Shown here: positions 17,208-25,909 of the stretch, piece after piece
Layout of the letters: every line of letters starts with the position of its first letter
How positions within the stretch are numbered: the first letter of the stretch is position 1
From: DAOUJW01 sp034421015
GTDB lineage: Bacteria; Chloroflexota; Dehalococcoidia; Lucifugimonadales; UBA2985
DNA: 64,000 nt
Assembly: GCA_034421015.1 (NCBI GenBank)
Contig: DAOUKT010000022.1
Span: 97,488-161,487 of the forward strand
Direction: 5' to 3'
Made by a program: the position numbers and the translations under genes
Notes under the pieces: generated by a model
Told to the model about the DNA's origin: nothing
Databases searched by the model: none
Seen by the model: the letters and a program-made list of their open reading frames with translations, nothing else

Positions 17208-17513
17208 ATGCCTAAATTCATCGTGCTGGCCGCCATGAAGGGGGAGTTCCTCTCCCACAGTGGCAACGTCTACGAGAACTTCCAGATGATGGGCTACGTC
17301 GACGCAGCCGATCCATTTGACGCCGTGCGCTCCTTCTTCGATGACCCTCACTTTCCCATAGACTGGAGGGACGTGAGGTACATGTGGGCGGAGCCTCTCA
17401 GGGATGACGGAAACGCCGGCCACTACGGGGACTTCGACAGGATATACGTTGAGGACCTGACCCGCGCATTCCGGCGCGCTGCGGGACTGGAAGCGCCGGA
17501 CGGCGGGCGGTAG
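17208..17513 (+). CDS. hypothetical protein, 101 aa
   Basis: The ATG at 17208 is chosen because AAGGAGAG lies just upstream; an in-frame extension to 17187 would overlap that site. The protein begins MPKFIVLAAMKGEFLSHSGNVYENFQMMGYVDAADPFDAVRSFF, an alpha/beta pattern with alternating hydrophobic residues, and is rich in aromatic and acidic residues. I do not recognise a family. It precedes the DUF429 gene by 13 bases on the same strand, so the two are probably co-transcribed. Confidence 0.7.
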   Translation: MPKFIVLAAMKGEFLSHSGNVYENFQMMGYVDAADPFDAVRSFFDDPHFPIDWRDVRYMWAEPLRDDGNAGHYGDFDRIYVEDLTRAFRRAAGLEAPDGGR

Positions 17514-17526
17514 GTTTAATTAGATC

Positions 17527-18273
17527 ATGAACCGGATTGAGTACGTTGGAGTCGACGGATGCCCTGGCGGCTGGTTCAGCGTTGGACTTGATGGAAACGG
17601 AGAGGGTGAGACTCGCAAGTTCAATACATTCAAGGAACTGCTTGGCCACTACAGCGACGCCGCTCTGATTCTGGTAGACATCCCCATTGGGCTGCCGGAG
17701 GAGCCGGGCGGCCGCAAGTGCGACTACATGGCCCGGGGGCTGCCGGGTTTCAAGAGAAAATCCAGCATCTTCCCCACTCCGACGCGCCAGACGGTGCAAC
17801 AGGCGTGTATTGACCCTCAAGGTTACGAAGCTGCCAAGAAGGTAGAGTACGCAGTAACCGGAAAGAAAATCTCCAAGCAAGCCTTTGCCATTGTGCCCAA
17901 GATCGCGGAGGTGGACAGGGCGCTGACAGACTCCGGCAAACAAGTGACACCTGTGGTCAGAGAGGTCCATCCAGAAGTGTGCTTCTGGGCCTTGAACGGC
18001 AAGAGTTCAATGAAGTTCAGCAAGAAGAAGGATGAGGGCAGAGAGGAGCGTCTAAAGACTCTTGAAGACGAAGACGTGTTCCCTAAGGCGCGGGAGGTCT
18101 ACAGAAAAGCTTGTGAAGAGTACCGCACGCAACGCGTTGGCAGCGACGACATCATTGATGCGATGGTTGCGGCTGTAACGGCTCTTCGTGGTCACGATAA
18201 GCTACGGACGATTCCAGAGACTCCACTCACGGACAACAAGGGCCTGCCAATGGAGATGGTCTACTGGCCGTAA
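17527..18273 (+). CDS. DUF429 protein, predicted RNase H-fold nuclease
   Basis: A 248-residue DUF429 (COG4923-type) protein. Visible family marks are YVGVDGCPGGWF at the N-terminus with the first acidic residue, LVDIPIGLPE (second Asp), IFPTPTR, VHPEVCFWALNG and the C-terminal SDDIIDAMVAAVTAL with paired Asp. These acidic positions match an RNase H-like fold, so a nuclease role is predicted, but the biological role is unknown. It overlaps the phosphotransferase gene tail-to-tail by 13 bases. Confidence 0.88.
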   Translation: MNRIEYVGVDGCPGGWFSVGLDGNGEGETRKFNTFKELLGHYSDAALILVDIPIGLPEEPGGRKCDYMARGLPGFKRKSSIFPTPTRQTVQQACIDPQGYEAAKKVEYAVTGKKISKQAFAIVPKIAEVDRALTDSGKQVTPVVREVHPEVCFWALNGKSSMKFSKKKDEGREERLKTLEDEDVFPKAREVYRKACEEYRTQRVGSDDIIDAMVAAVTALRGHDKLRTIPETPLTDNKGLPMEMVYWP

Positions 18274-19358
18274 AGCAGGTCCGTGGACTCCAGGTCCGTT
18301 ATGGCGGCGTCGAAGCGCGCCAGGGTGTTGTGCAGGTAGGTCGTGGCCCGCTCACCCTCATAGTTGCAGTAGCCGCCGGACACAATCCAGAACACGAAGA
18401 TCTCCAGCATCGAAAGCCGGTAGTCGTAGAGGCACTCTTCAAACGAGTATCCACGTACGCCGTTGTCCACCAGGGTGGAGTGGTAAGCGCGCAGCAGGTC
18501 CAGCTCCACCTCTCTTCGCTGCGGCGTGGGAAACGCCTCGCTGATGAAGGTTGCCACGTCGTAGGCGCCCCGGGCACGCACGCAGAACTCCCAGTCGAAG
18601 ACCACAGGCGAGTCGGAGTCGCCTGCCCCGGAGTAGAAGCAGTTGTCCAGGCGGAAGTCTCCGTGGATGATCGTCCTGGGAGGCTTCGTGAGTCTTGCCT
18701 TGATCTCCGGCACCTGGAAGATCAGGTGGTCGCCGAGGGACCTCAGGCCCTGGGGCATCCCTTCGCCGGCTTTCTCGACAAGAGACCTCCACGCGTCGGT
18801 GTAGATGTACTGGTATGAGACGGCCTCGGAGTCTTTCAGGGGCATCCAGTCCAAGCGGTGAAGTCCGGGGCTGTCCCACCAGGCGGCGTGGAATGCGGCC
18901 ATCTGGACGATAGAGCAGCGGGCATCCTCCATCGAGCAGCCTGCAACGCTGTCTCCCTGCCTTGCGTCGCCCATGTCCTCCAGCAGCAGCACAGTGTTGC
19001 CGGTGGCAAGGTCGATTGCGGAGTAGTAGCTGCGAGGGGACTGCAGCAGGCCGCCGTTTGCCACCTCCTGGTAGAACCTGACCTCCCGCAGGTTCTGTCC
19101 CAGTCTGCCGAACACCCTCCGCAGCAGGGGGTCAGTCGAAGGGAGCTTGACCATCAATGTGCGAGGCAGGTCATGGGAGTCGGAGTTATACTCAAGGGCG
19201 AGTCTGAAGAGCTGGTTCATGAACCCCTTGCCCTCGGCTATGGTCTCCGCAGAGAACCGGGTCACAGACGCGCCGGACGCATCGCTGCCCCGAAGGGCCT
19301 CCGTCAGCCAGTCGGTTGTGATCTCCCCAAGGTGACTGGGGACAGCCAGGCCGGTCAT
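18261..19358 (-). CDS. aminoglycoside/ecdysteroid-kinase-like phosphotransferase
   Basis: A 365-residue protein kinase-like small-molecule phosphotransferase. The catalytic loop is TIIHGDFRLDNCFYSG (HxDxxxxN) and the metal-binding Asp is in VVFDWEFC. The N-terminal part has the MVKLPSTDPLLRR Lys region and LLLEDMGDARQGD hinge region. The style is closest to EcKinase-like (DUF1679-type) proteins; the substrate is unknown. It is the last gene of a minus-strand group with an SDR and a methyltransferase, 51 bases after the methyltransferase. Confidence 0.85.
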   Translation of the reverse strand: MTGLAVPSHLGEITTDWLTEALRGSDASGASVTRFSAETIAEGKGFMNQLFRLALEYNSDSHDLPRTLMVKLPSTDPLLRRVFGRLGQNLREVRFYQEVANGGLLQSPRSYYSAIDLATGNTVLLLEDMGDARQGDSVAGCSMEDARCSIVQMAAFHAAWWDSPGLHRLDWMPLKDSEAVSYQYIYTDAWRSLVEKAGEGMPQGLRSLGDHLIFQVPEIKARLTKPPRTIIHGDFRLDNCFYSGAGDSDSPVVFDWEFCVRARGAYDVATFISEAFPTPQRREVELDLLRAYHSTLVDNGVRGYSFEECLYDYRLSMLEIFVFWIVSGGYCNYEGERATTYLHNTLARFDAAITDLESTDLLYGQ

Positions 19359-19409
19359 TTCACCTCTCCGGATTCCGGGTCACGGAACGGAGGCCGTGGG
19401 CCTCTTCCT

Positions 19410-20102
19410 TCAGGAGGCCTTTCGCGCGAATAGGACGCAGTGGTCCATGGGCTTCGGGTCCGTGAAGTACATGACTCCGCCCAGTTTCTCACCCTCCGCC
19501 GGGACCACGCTCAGGCCCCGGCCGGCCAGCAGGCCGACCACCTCATCGACGCCGTAAAGCTGGAACGTCCTGTCCGCGCCGTAGTCCTTGTCGTAAACTG
19601 TTGCAATCCCGGCCCCGATCTTGAACATAAGCTGCAGAACGCCGCCGTCCTTGAGTACCCTGGTGAACTCAGGCAGAGTAACTCCAAGGGTGGTGTCCGG
19701 GTCTATGTGCTGGATGACGGCGTTGCACGTCAGGAAGTCGAAGTGGGCGTCCGGGAACGCCAGGCGCTCGCGGAGGTCGGCGACCGACACCCTCTCCGCG
19801 ATCTCCGGGTGCAGCCTTCGAGCCTCGACGATGTTCTCCTCAACGGCGTCCACGCCGTAGATATCGTAGCCCTTCTGCCAGTAGAAGAACACGTCCCGGG
19901 CGCCTGCGCCGCAGCCGGCGTCCAGCCCCCGCGACCCGGCCGGGACAAGCTCCTGCATCCTCTGGATCAGGTCCGTGTCGTCCTTGAGGTCCGGATGGGA
20001 GACGTTAGTGTACACGGACTGGATGAAGTTGTGGCTCACCTCAGCGTAGCGCTGGGCGTGGTCTCTGTAGAACGACTCTGAAAAATCGGGGTTCTGGTTC
20101 AT
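19410..20102 (-). CDS. class I SAM-dependent methyltransferase
   Basis: A 230-residue methyltransferase. Motif I reads GLDAGCGAGARDVFFYW, with the acidic end of strand two in YGVDAVEENI and motif IV in FDFLTCNAVIQHID. The start is set at the ATG preceded by GAGGTCGCTA; a longer in-frame reading would overlap the upstream SDR gene. The substrate cannot be named. It lies between the SDR and the phosphotransferase on the same strand, which suggests the three act on related small molecules. Confidence 0.88.
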   Translation of the reverse strand: MNQNPDFSESFYRDHAQRYAEVSHNFIQSVYTNVSHPDLKDDTDLIQRMQELVPAGSRGLDAGCGAGARDVFFYWQKGYDIYGVDAVEENIVEARRLHPEIAERVSVADLRERLAFPDAHFDFLTCNAVIQHIDPDTTLGVTLPEFTRVLKDGGVLQLMFKIGAGIATVYDKDYGADRTFQLYGVDEVVGLLAGRGLSVVPAEGEKLGGVMYFTDPKPMDHCVLFARKAS

Positions 20103-20115
20103 TAGCGCGACCTCA

Positions 20116-20838
20116 CTAGATGGGTTGTGGTTCACCCCCAAACAGATCGATGAACTGTCCGGTCATAAGTTTGGGCGCATGAGCAGCCAGGTAGAGGGCC
20201 GCCTGCGCTATCTGTTCGCCGGTTATCCAGTCAGGGTGTCCGTCGGAATCGTATGCCCTGGCCATGTCGGTGTCCACCCAGTCCGGGTTGATGCCGTTGA
20301 CGCGAATGCCGTGGGAGCGGAGGGAGTGCGCCAGAGAAGCCGTGTAGCCCACCACGCCGAATTTTGAGGTCACGTACGCTCCGTAGTCGCCCTCCGGCAC
20401 GCGGCCTGACGACGACCCGATGTTTATGATTACGCCCTGCTCCCTCTTCATCATGTGAGGAATCACCGCCCGGCTGACAAGGAACATTCCCCGCAGGTTG
20501 GTGTTCATCACTTCGTCCCACTGCTCAATGGAGGTCTCCCACACGGGAGTGTGGTAGGTTATGACTCCGGCGTTGTTGACCAGTATATCAATTCGACCCC
20601 ATATCCGGGTGACCTGGTCGACCGCCCGCTCCGGGTCGTCCGCGTTGGTCACGTCCAGGACAAAGGACTCCGCCTCGCCGCCGCCGGCGCGTATCTCATC
20701 GACCACCTGCGCCAGGCGTTCAGCGTTGCGCCCGGTTACGGCGACCCGCGCTCCTTCCCTGGCAAAGGCAATGGCGATTGCCCGGCCAATTCCGCGTCCT
20801 GCGCCTGTAATCAGGGCAACCCTGTCCTTGAGCAACAC
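20116..20838 (-). CDS. short-chain dehydrogenase/reductase
   Basis: A 240-residue classical SDR. The cofactor motif is ITGAGRGIGRAIA, followed by NNAG in ILVNNAGVITY, catalytic Ser in NIGSSSGRVPEGDYGAYVTSKFG and YxxxK in YVTSK. Arg at VTGRN after strand two is compatible with NADP preference. The GTG start is preceded by AGGAGAAAGCAA. It is the first gene of the SDR/methyltransferase/phosphotransferase group. Substrate unknown. Confidence 0.92.
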   Translation of the reverse strand: MLLKDRVALITGAGRGIGRAIAIAFAREGARVAVTGRNAERLAQVVDEIRAGGGEAESFVLDVTNADDPERAVDQVTRIWGRIDILVNNAGVITYHTPVWETSIEQWDEVMNTNLRGMFLVSRAVIPHMMKREQGVIINIGSSSGRVPEGDYGAYVTSKFGVVGYTASLAHSLRSHGIRVNGINPDWVDTDMARAYDSDGHPDWITGEQIAQAALYLAAHAPKLMTGQFIDLFGGEPQPI

Positions 20839-20996
20839 TTGCTTTCTCCTGCGACCGCCTGCTCGAAAGCTCCTGGAGCCGGAGCTTCAGGCGGGTATGA
20901 GAGGATAAATCTATCATAAACTCCCGCCTCTCCGAAAGTGCAGGCGAGGCCGGAGCAGTCGGTCTAGTGGTCTGGGAGATGGGGGAGGGCTATGCT

Positions 20997-22388
20997 CTAA
21001 AGGGAGTCCCCTTGAGCTTCCTGTGGGCCCTCAGCCTGCTCCCGACTGCCGGACTCTCCTCTGTCCTTCCGGGATTCGGAGGGAGTCCTGCCGCTTGACA
21101 ACCGCAGGAACAGATAGCCTGCAATGCCCGCGAGCAGGGATGCGCCGAATACGCCTATCTTGGCCTGGTCAATCAGCTCTCGTTGGTCGAACGCTATTGC
21201 TGAGACGAAGAGGGAGACTGTGAATCCCATGCCACACAGCAGCGCAACTCCAAGGACGTGCCTCCACTTGACCGCCGAGGGCAGTGTGCCCACGCGCAGT
21301 CGGACCGCCAGCCACGTGAACCCGACTATGCCCAGCACGTTGCCCGCGAGCAGCCCGGCCGCTACGCCAAACGTGATGCTGCTGGACAACGCCCCGGACA
21401 CCGTTTCAGACGTGAAGGTGATTCCGGCGTTGGCCAGCGCGAAAACGGGCAGGACCAGGAAGCTCACCCAGGGGTGGATTGTCCCCTCCAGTCGCTCCAT
21501 CGGGCCTTCGGTCTCGCGGCTCAGCCTCTCAATTTCCTCCGCAATCGCCTCGGCCTCGTCATCGTTTCCCTCCGCTGTTGCCATTCTGAAATCCCGGAGA
21601 AGCCCCTCAACGGTGTCGGCGTACCGCCCGCGGTCCACGCCAGGCCCGGGCGGCACCAGAGTCGCCGCCAGGACTCCGGCCAGCGTGGCATGCACACCGG
21701 ACTTGAGGAAGAACTGCCACATCACCAGGAACAGGATGGTGTAGAAGACCGGGGCCCGGAACCCCAACCGGACGCACACGGCCATCGCTGCGAAGGTTCC
21801 GAGGCCCAACCACAGATCCATCCAGCTGATGGCCTCCACGTAGAAGACGGCGATTACGGCTATTGCTCCCAGGTCGTCAAAGACCGCCAGCCCAAGGAGA
21901 AACACCCTCAGCTCCGGCGGCATCCGGCTGCCCAGCAGCGCCAGCACCCCCAGGGCGAAGGCGATGTCGGTTGCAATTGGGATGCCCCAACCGGCCGCGC
22001 CGTCGCCGGACGAGTTGAAGTAGGTGTAGATGAGGGCGGGCACGGCCATGCCGCCAATAGCTGCCACCACCGGCAGAGCGGCCTTCCTGAACCCGGAGAG
22101 CTCGCCGTGCACCAACTCCCTCTTGATCTCCAGCCCTACGATGAAGAAGAAAAGGGTCATGAGGCCGTCGTTGACCAGGTGCCCAATGTCCTCTGTCAGG
22201 GCAAAGATGTGGATGTCAATCGAGAGCTTGGTGTGCCAGAAGTCTGCGTACTGATCTGACCAGGGGGAGTTCGCGAGGCCGAGGGCGGCCGCGGCGGCCA
22301 GCAGCAGCACGATTGCGCCGGTCTGCTCGGTGTGTATGAACTTCTGTATTGGGACTCGAAGCGTTCTGACGAGATAGGGAGATGACAT
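20997..22388 (-). CDS. nhaA: Na+/H+ antiporter NhaA
   Basis: A 463-residue sodium/proton exchanger of the inner membrane that expels Na+ in exchange for protons. The ion-binding region is ATDIAFALGVLALLG with the paired transport Asp further on in VFDDLGAIAVIAVFY. The N-terminal MTLFFFIVGLEIKRELVHGEL stretch is a firm NhaA signature. A hydrophilic cytoplasmic loop (about residues 255-300, acidic) and a charged C-terminal tail make it longer than the E. coli protein. It is transcribed alone on the minus strand. Confidence 0.95.
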   Translation of the reverse strand: MSSPYLVRTLRVPIQKFIHTEQTGAIVLLLAAAAALGLANSPWSDQYADFWHTKLSIDIHIFALTEDIGHLVNDGLMTLFFFIVGLEIKRELVHGELSGFRKAALPVVAAIGGMAVPALIYTYFNSSGDGAAGWGIPIATDIAFALGVLALLGSRMPPELRVFLLGLAVFDDLGAIAVIAVFYVEAISWMDLWLGLGTFAAMAVCVRLGFRAPVFYTILFLVMWQFFLKSGVHATLAGVLAATLVPPGPGVDRGRYADTVEGLLRDFRMATAEGNDDEAEAIAEEIERLSRETEGPMERLEGTIHPWVSFLVLPVFALANAGITFTSETVSGALSSSITFGVAAGLLAGNVLGIVGFTWLAVRLRVGTLPSAVKWRHVLGVALLCGMGFTVSLFVSAIAFDQRELIDQAKIGVFGASLLAGIAGYLFLRLSSGRTPSESRKDRGESGSREQAEGPQEAQGDSL

Positions 22389-22867
22389 GTGTACAGCTGC
22401 CCGTGGCTAAGGATGGGCCTCACGGCCGCGGACTCCCGGAAGGGGACGGGCCTTGAGGCTGGGATGAGTCAACATTGGTTCATTCTAGCAACCATTGGTT
22501 CAAGCGTCCAACACGGGACTGCAAACCCTTGAATACCCTCAGTTGAGGCGCGCGCCTCCCGACCATTCCTGCGGAAGCAGGAATCCATGGCATCCGAAAT
22601 AGAAGGGAATGGATTCCCGCCTTCGCGGGAATGACGATAAACGTATTTCCTCAAATATTACGCCACATTTGCGCAAAGATGTGGGACAGCAGCCGATACG
22701 AGGACAGACAAGGCAAAGACAGCGTACAATCAAGGTGGTGCCTCAATTGACCATCGGCGCTCAATTCAGTTAAACTCCGCGAAAATGTCATCAGTGCCGC
22801 CCGGATCTTGCGGCGCGCCTGCCGTGGAAATTCGGTAGAGATAAGGTATCAGGGCCAAGGAGACGAC
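22389..22867. other. intergenic region with dispersed repeat
   Basis: About 480 bases between the divergent NhaA and MFS genes. It contains copy 1 of the 149-bp repeat (22531-22679) with a pair of palindromes. No protein-coding sequence is supported; short reading frames here are translations of the palindromes. Confidence 0.6.
22531..22679. repeat. 149-bp direct repeat, copy 1
   Basis: Aligns without gaps to 24403-24551, the two copies lying in direct orientation on either side of the MFS gene. Each contains GGCGCGCGCCTCCCGACCAT and an inverted pair of palindromes (ATTCCTGCG...CAGGAAT and ATTCCCG...CGGGAAT), then ATGACGATAAACGTAT. The palindromes are of the same kind as the ends of the GIY-YIG element at 4678-5035. 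Confidence 0.7.
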
Positions 22868-24172
22868 TTGCAGAAAACCGGCGCCAAGACCCCCATCCCG
22901 AGGCTGGTCAAGCGGAACACCGCTCTACTGGCATCGTCCCAGGCTTTCACGGGAGCGGGCAACCAGATAGTGCCTACGCTGGGGCCTGTGCTGGTGACCC
23001 AGATGATTGGTACGGCGGCTCTTGCCGGAATCGGTTCGAGCATAACGGGTTTCAGCCGCCTGATAGTCGCCTATCCGATAGGCAAGTTCACCGATGCCTT
23101 CGGCAGAAGGGCAGGGGTGATCCTTGGGCTGTTTCTGGTAGGGGTCGGCGCGACAGTCACCGGAATAGCCGCGCTGATGGAGTCCTTTCCCGTCTTCGTC
23201 CTGGGTATACTGGTGCTCGGCCTGGGCACAGGCTCCGTGCAGCAGTTGAGGGTGGCGGCGGCGGACATGTACCCGCCCAGTCGCCGGGCCGAGGGGCTGG
23301 GGCTGGTGCTCACGGGGTCCCTGGTGGGCGCGCTTGCCAGTCCCATTCTCATCAGAACTTCGGAGACATTCGCCGGGGACTTTGGCCTGGAGCCTATCGC
23401 CCTGGCCTGGTTCTTCATCCCGGTGGTCGTGGTGGCCAGCATGATCATGGTGCTTCAGGTCCGGCCGGACCCCAAGGAGATCGCCGCCAACCTGGCCGAC
23501 TACTATCCCGACTACAGGCCGGCCGATGCGCCCCAGCCGGCTGCGGGCAAAGTCGGAATCCTCTACTTCCTGAAGAACTACCCTCGTCTGACTGCGTTTG
23601 CGTCCATGTTTGCCGCGCAGGGCAACATGAACATGATGATGGTCATGACATCCATTGCCCTGCATCACCACCACTACCCGCTCAGCGCGATCTCCGTCTC
23701 TGTTGCAATTCACGTCGTCGGAATGTTCGGGTTCTCTCTTCCCATTGGGAAGCTTGCGGACAGGTTCGGCCGGAGGAACATGATGTTCCTTGGGCTCATC
23801 ATGGCCTCCATTGGGTCATGGCTCATAGTGGCGACATCCGTGTACCCGATAATCACCGCCGGCACCTTCTTTGTGGGGCTGGGCTGGTCATGCGTCAACA
23901 TAGCGGCGACTGCGCTCTACGCCGACACCACGAATCCCGCAGAGCGCGGCCGGGTGATAGGCGCCAACGATACATTCACCGCCGCGGCCGCCATCAGCAT
24001 GCCCCTCGTGGGTGGGGTTGTCGTGGAGTACCTGGGCTTTCGCGTGCTGGGCATCTTTGGGATGGCCCTGATGGTGACCCCGCTCTTCCTCCTGCTCCGA
24101 CTGCGCGAGTCCTACCCCGGCGTCTACCGGGATGGTAGCAGCGCTGAGGCCACTCCCTCCGAGACGCGGTAG
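22868..24172 (+). CDS. MFS transporter
   Basis: A 434-residue major facilitator with about twelve hydrophobic segments. The loop 2-3 motif is GKFTDAFGRRAGV and the matching motif in the second half is GKLADRFGRRNMM. The TTG start is chosen because AAGGAGA lies four bases upstream; longer readings to 22808 have no ribosome site. The central cytoplasmic loop is about residues 205-240. The substrate is unknown; drug-efflux-like members look similar. The gene is bracketed by two direct copies of a 149-bp repeat. Confidence 0.88.
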   Translation: MQKTGAKTPIPRLVKRNTALLASSQAFTGAGNQIVPTLGPVLVTQMIGTAALAGIGSSITGFSRLIVAYPIGKFTDAFGRRAGVILGLFLVGVGATVTGIAALMESFPVFVLGILVLGLGTGSVQQLRVAAADMYPPSRRAEGLGLVLTGSLVGALASPILIRTSETFAGDFGLEPIALAWFFIPVVVVASMIMVLQVRPDPKEIAANLADYYPDYRPADAPQPAAGKVGILYFLKNYPRLTAFASMFAAQGNMNMMMVMTSIALHHHHYPLSAISVSVAIHVVGMFGFSLPIGKLADRFGRRNMMFLGLIMASIGSWLIVATSVYPIITAGTFFVGLGWSCVNIAATALYADTTNPAERGRVIGANDTFTAAAAISMPLVGGVVVEYLGFRVLGIFGMALMVTPLFLLLRLRESYPGVYRDGSSAEATPSETR

Positions 24173-24402
24173 AGGAGACCAGGTCTCCCCCATAAGGGGC
24201 GAGAACCAGGTAGGAATCCTTACCCCATTCAACCCGCCGCCGGGCTAACTCCGAGTGACAGGCCTTTGAATAATTGCGATGGCATCTTCAGGAAAGTACG
24301 TTTATCGTCATTCCGGCGAAGCTTGCCCCGAACTTGATGCGGGGGCCGGAATCTATCTACGTCTATATCGGTGGCCCTGGGTTCCTGCTTCCGGAGACCT
24401 TT

Positions 24403-24551
24403 GAATGACCTCAGTTGCGGCGCGCGCCTCCCGACCATTCCTGCGAAAGCAGGAATCCAGAGCGTCCGATAAAGAAGGAAATAGATTCCCGCTTTCGCGG
24501 GAATGACGATAAACGTATTGCCTCCAAGATGTCGCCGTAGTTACGCAAAGG
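24403..24551. repeat. 149-bp direct repeat, copy 2
   Basis: Second copy of the repeat at 22531-22679, same length and same orientation, with scattered base differences. It contains the palindrome pair ATTCCTGCGAAAGCAGGAAT and ATTCCCGCTTTCGCGGGAAT. The second fits the dRS3-like pattern ATTCCC-N8-GGGAAT exactly. Confidence 0.7.
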
Positions 24552-24652
24552 TCTCCTTCCGCAGGAATGGACGGGAGGTGCGGCCTGCGTCCCGTCAGCC
24601 ACCTGACACTGTTGCTTAACAGACTATCCCTGTGCTGGAAGACCGCCCCCGC

Positions 24653-24838
24653 CGGTATTCTCTGCAGGCGTTGGCTATAGCGCGCGATACCGCTCATCCT
24701 GAGCTTGTCGAAGGAAATGAGCGGGGGCAACTACGCCTATAGCCTGCCCGCTCAAATGGTTCGACAAGCTCACCATGAGCGGGCAAGAAATGTCAATACA
24801 ACCAGCGTTGGCATTACCAACACGTATAGAGAATACCG
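24653..24838. repeat. MITE-like element, copy 2
   Basis: A 186-bp unit starting CGGTATTCTCTGCAGGCGTT and ending CAACACGTATAGAGAATACCG, so the ends are imperfect inverted repeats of about 20 bases. Inside lie two large palindromes, one with CCGCTCAT pairing ATGAGCGG (24691-24725) and one with TGCCCGCTCA pairing TGAGCGGGCA (24746-24786). Copy 1 is at 7056-7222, and the inner palindromes alone recur at 45979-46075. Confidence 0.65.
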
Positions 24839-24852
24839 CCCCGCCGGTCGCA

Positions 24853-24881
24853 TTGACATCCGGCCGGTATCCAAGTATTGT
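24853..24881 (+). promoter_or_regulatory. candidate promoter of the 25028 methyltransferase gene
   Basis: A perfect TTGACA (24853-24858) is followed after exactly 17 bases by TATTGT (24876-24881). It begins 15 bases after the right end of MITE copy 2, so the element may have inserted just upstream of this promoter. The predicted leader is about 140 bases. Confidence 0.45.
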
Positions 24882-25027
24882 AATGGGTGTTGTAATGGTA
24901 CTTGGTATCATTAACGGCCGCACGAATCTCAGACATAGCCGGCGCGTGAGACCCGGCTGCGGGCAGCTACTGCGTCTGAGCGCGTTAGCCGGTCAAGACG
25001 GCCTAGCAGTAAGTGAGGAGGATCAAT

Positions 25028-25870
25028 ATGAACCCAGTTGTCGAGGCGTGGCGAGATCAGGTTGCGGCCTTTGACCGTGATATGGAGGCCCTGCGCGGCG
25101 CCGGACACGAGCACGGTCAGGCGATGGGTCGCGCCGGGGGCTTCGGGTACGCCAACCGGCCCATGGACCCCCACCGCACCGATGACGAGGCTCTCAACAA
25201 GCTGTTCGCGGCCCTGGGCTCGGGAACGGAGGTGCTGGACGTTGGAGGCGGAGCAGGTCGATTTGCGCTGCCCCTTGCCACGCGCGCCCAGCGGGTGACC
25301 GTCGTTGAGCGGTCCGCGGACTCCGTGGAGCTGCTGAAGACCCGGGCCGCGGAGGCCGGCATAACCAACATCACGGTCATCAATGAGCCGTGGGAGGACG
25401 CCAAGGCGCCCAAGGCAGACATGGTGCTCTGCTCACTGGTGCTGCATCACGTCATGGAGGTGGCCCCCTTCGTTGAGAAGCTGCAGCAGTATGCCACCGA
25501 CAAAGTTGTGGTGCTGGAAATGGGGGAGACACCCGGATCGATGGACCGCCCCTTCCACGAGAGGGTGTACGGCTCAGCCCCGACGCCGCTGCCCGGCCTG
25601 TCCAAGGTGATGGGGCTGCTGTGGTCGATGGACATCTACCCGGACGTGGAGATGGTTACGCCTGAGACTGTGATTGTGGAGTCCGACCGTGGCGCGGTGC
25701 TGGAGCAGCTGCGACGCAGGCTGGCCGTGCAAGAGGGCACGGAGCAGGACGACCGTCTGCGGGCCGCGGCGGACGAACTGCTGGTGGAGACCCCCAACGG
25801 GGTCACCGTGCGGGGTGTGGCCCCGCGGCGGCAGGCTATTATCACGTGGAGACCCACCAGCCAGGACTAG
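25028..25870 (+). CDS. class I SAM-dependent methyltransferase
   Basis: A 280-residue methyltransferase with motif I VLDVGGGAGRFALPLA, acidic strand-two end VTVVERSADSVELLK, and motif IV ADMVLCSLVLHHVMEVAPF. The ATG is preceded by GAGGAGG at good distance; an in-frame start at 25013 lies inside that site and is rejected. The substrate is not known; the fold resembles ubiquinone/menaquinone-type and small-molecule methyltransferases. It is convergent with the epimerase gene, 39 bases apart. Confidence 0.88.
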   Translation: MNPVVEAWRDQVAAFDRDMEALRGAGHEHGQAMGRAGGFGYANRPMDPHRTDDEALNKLFAALGSGTEVLDVGGGAGRFALPLATRAQRVTVVERSADSVELLKTRAAEAGITNITVINEPWEDAKAPKADMVLCSLVLHHVMEVAPFVEKLQQYATDKVVVLEMGETPGSMDRPFHERVYGSAPTPLPGLSKVMGLLWSMDIYPDVEMVTPETVIVESDRGAVLEQLRRRLAVQEGTEQDDRLRAAADELLVETPNGVTVRGVAPRRQAIITWRPTSQD

Positions 25871-25909
25871 TGTCGGAGAGCGTCAGTGGGTGAACCTGGG
25901 TCGGCCCCG

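Larger units (their letters stand above)
24173..25027. other. 855-bp repeat-rich intergenic region
   Basis: A long non-coding gap between the MFS transporter and a methyltransferase. From left to right it holds an isolated inverted arm (CGTTTATCGTCATTCC near 24299), copy 2 of the 149-bp repeat, copy 2 of the MITE-like element, and a good candidate promoter for the methyltransferase. Short reading frames here are translations of palindromic repeats and are not annotated as genes. Confidence 0.7.

Noticed and set aside
21258..22259. A 333-codon plus-strand frame opposite nhaA
   Set aside because: Antisense to NhaA with His/Gln/Gly-rich shadow composition and no motif.
22469..22654. Short frames reading SFPRRRESI or SREGGNPFP
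   Set aside because: Translations of the ATTCC palindromes, not proteins.
24299..24551. A CRISPR array from the many short palindromes
   Set aside because: Units are not regularly spaced, are few and there are no cas genes.
24675..24923. Short frames containing peptide strings such as FLRQAQDERY and VRQAHHER
   Set aside because: These are translations of dispersed palindromic repeats, familiar as false genes in many bacterial annotations.
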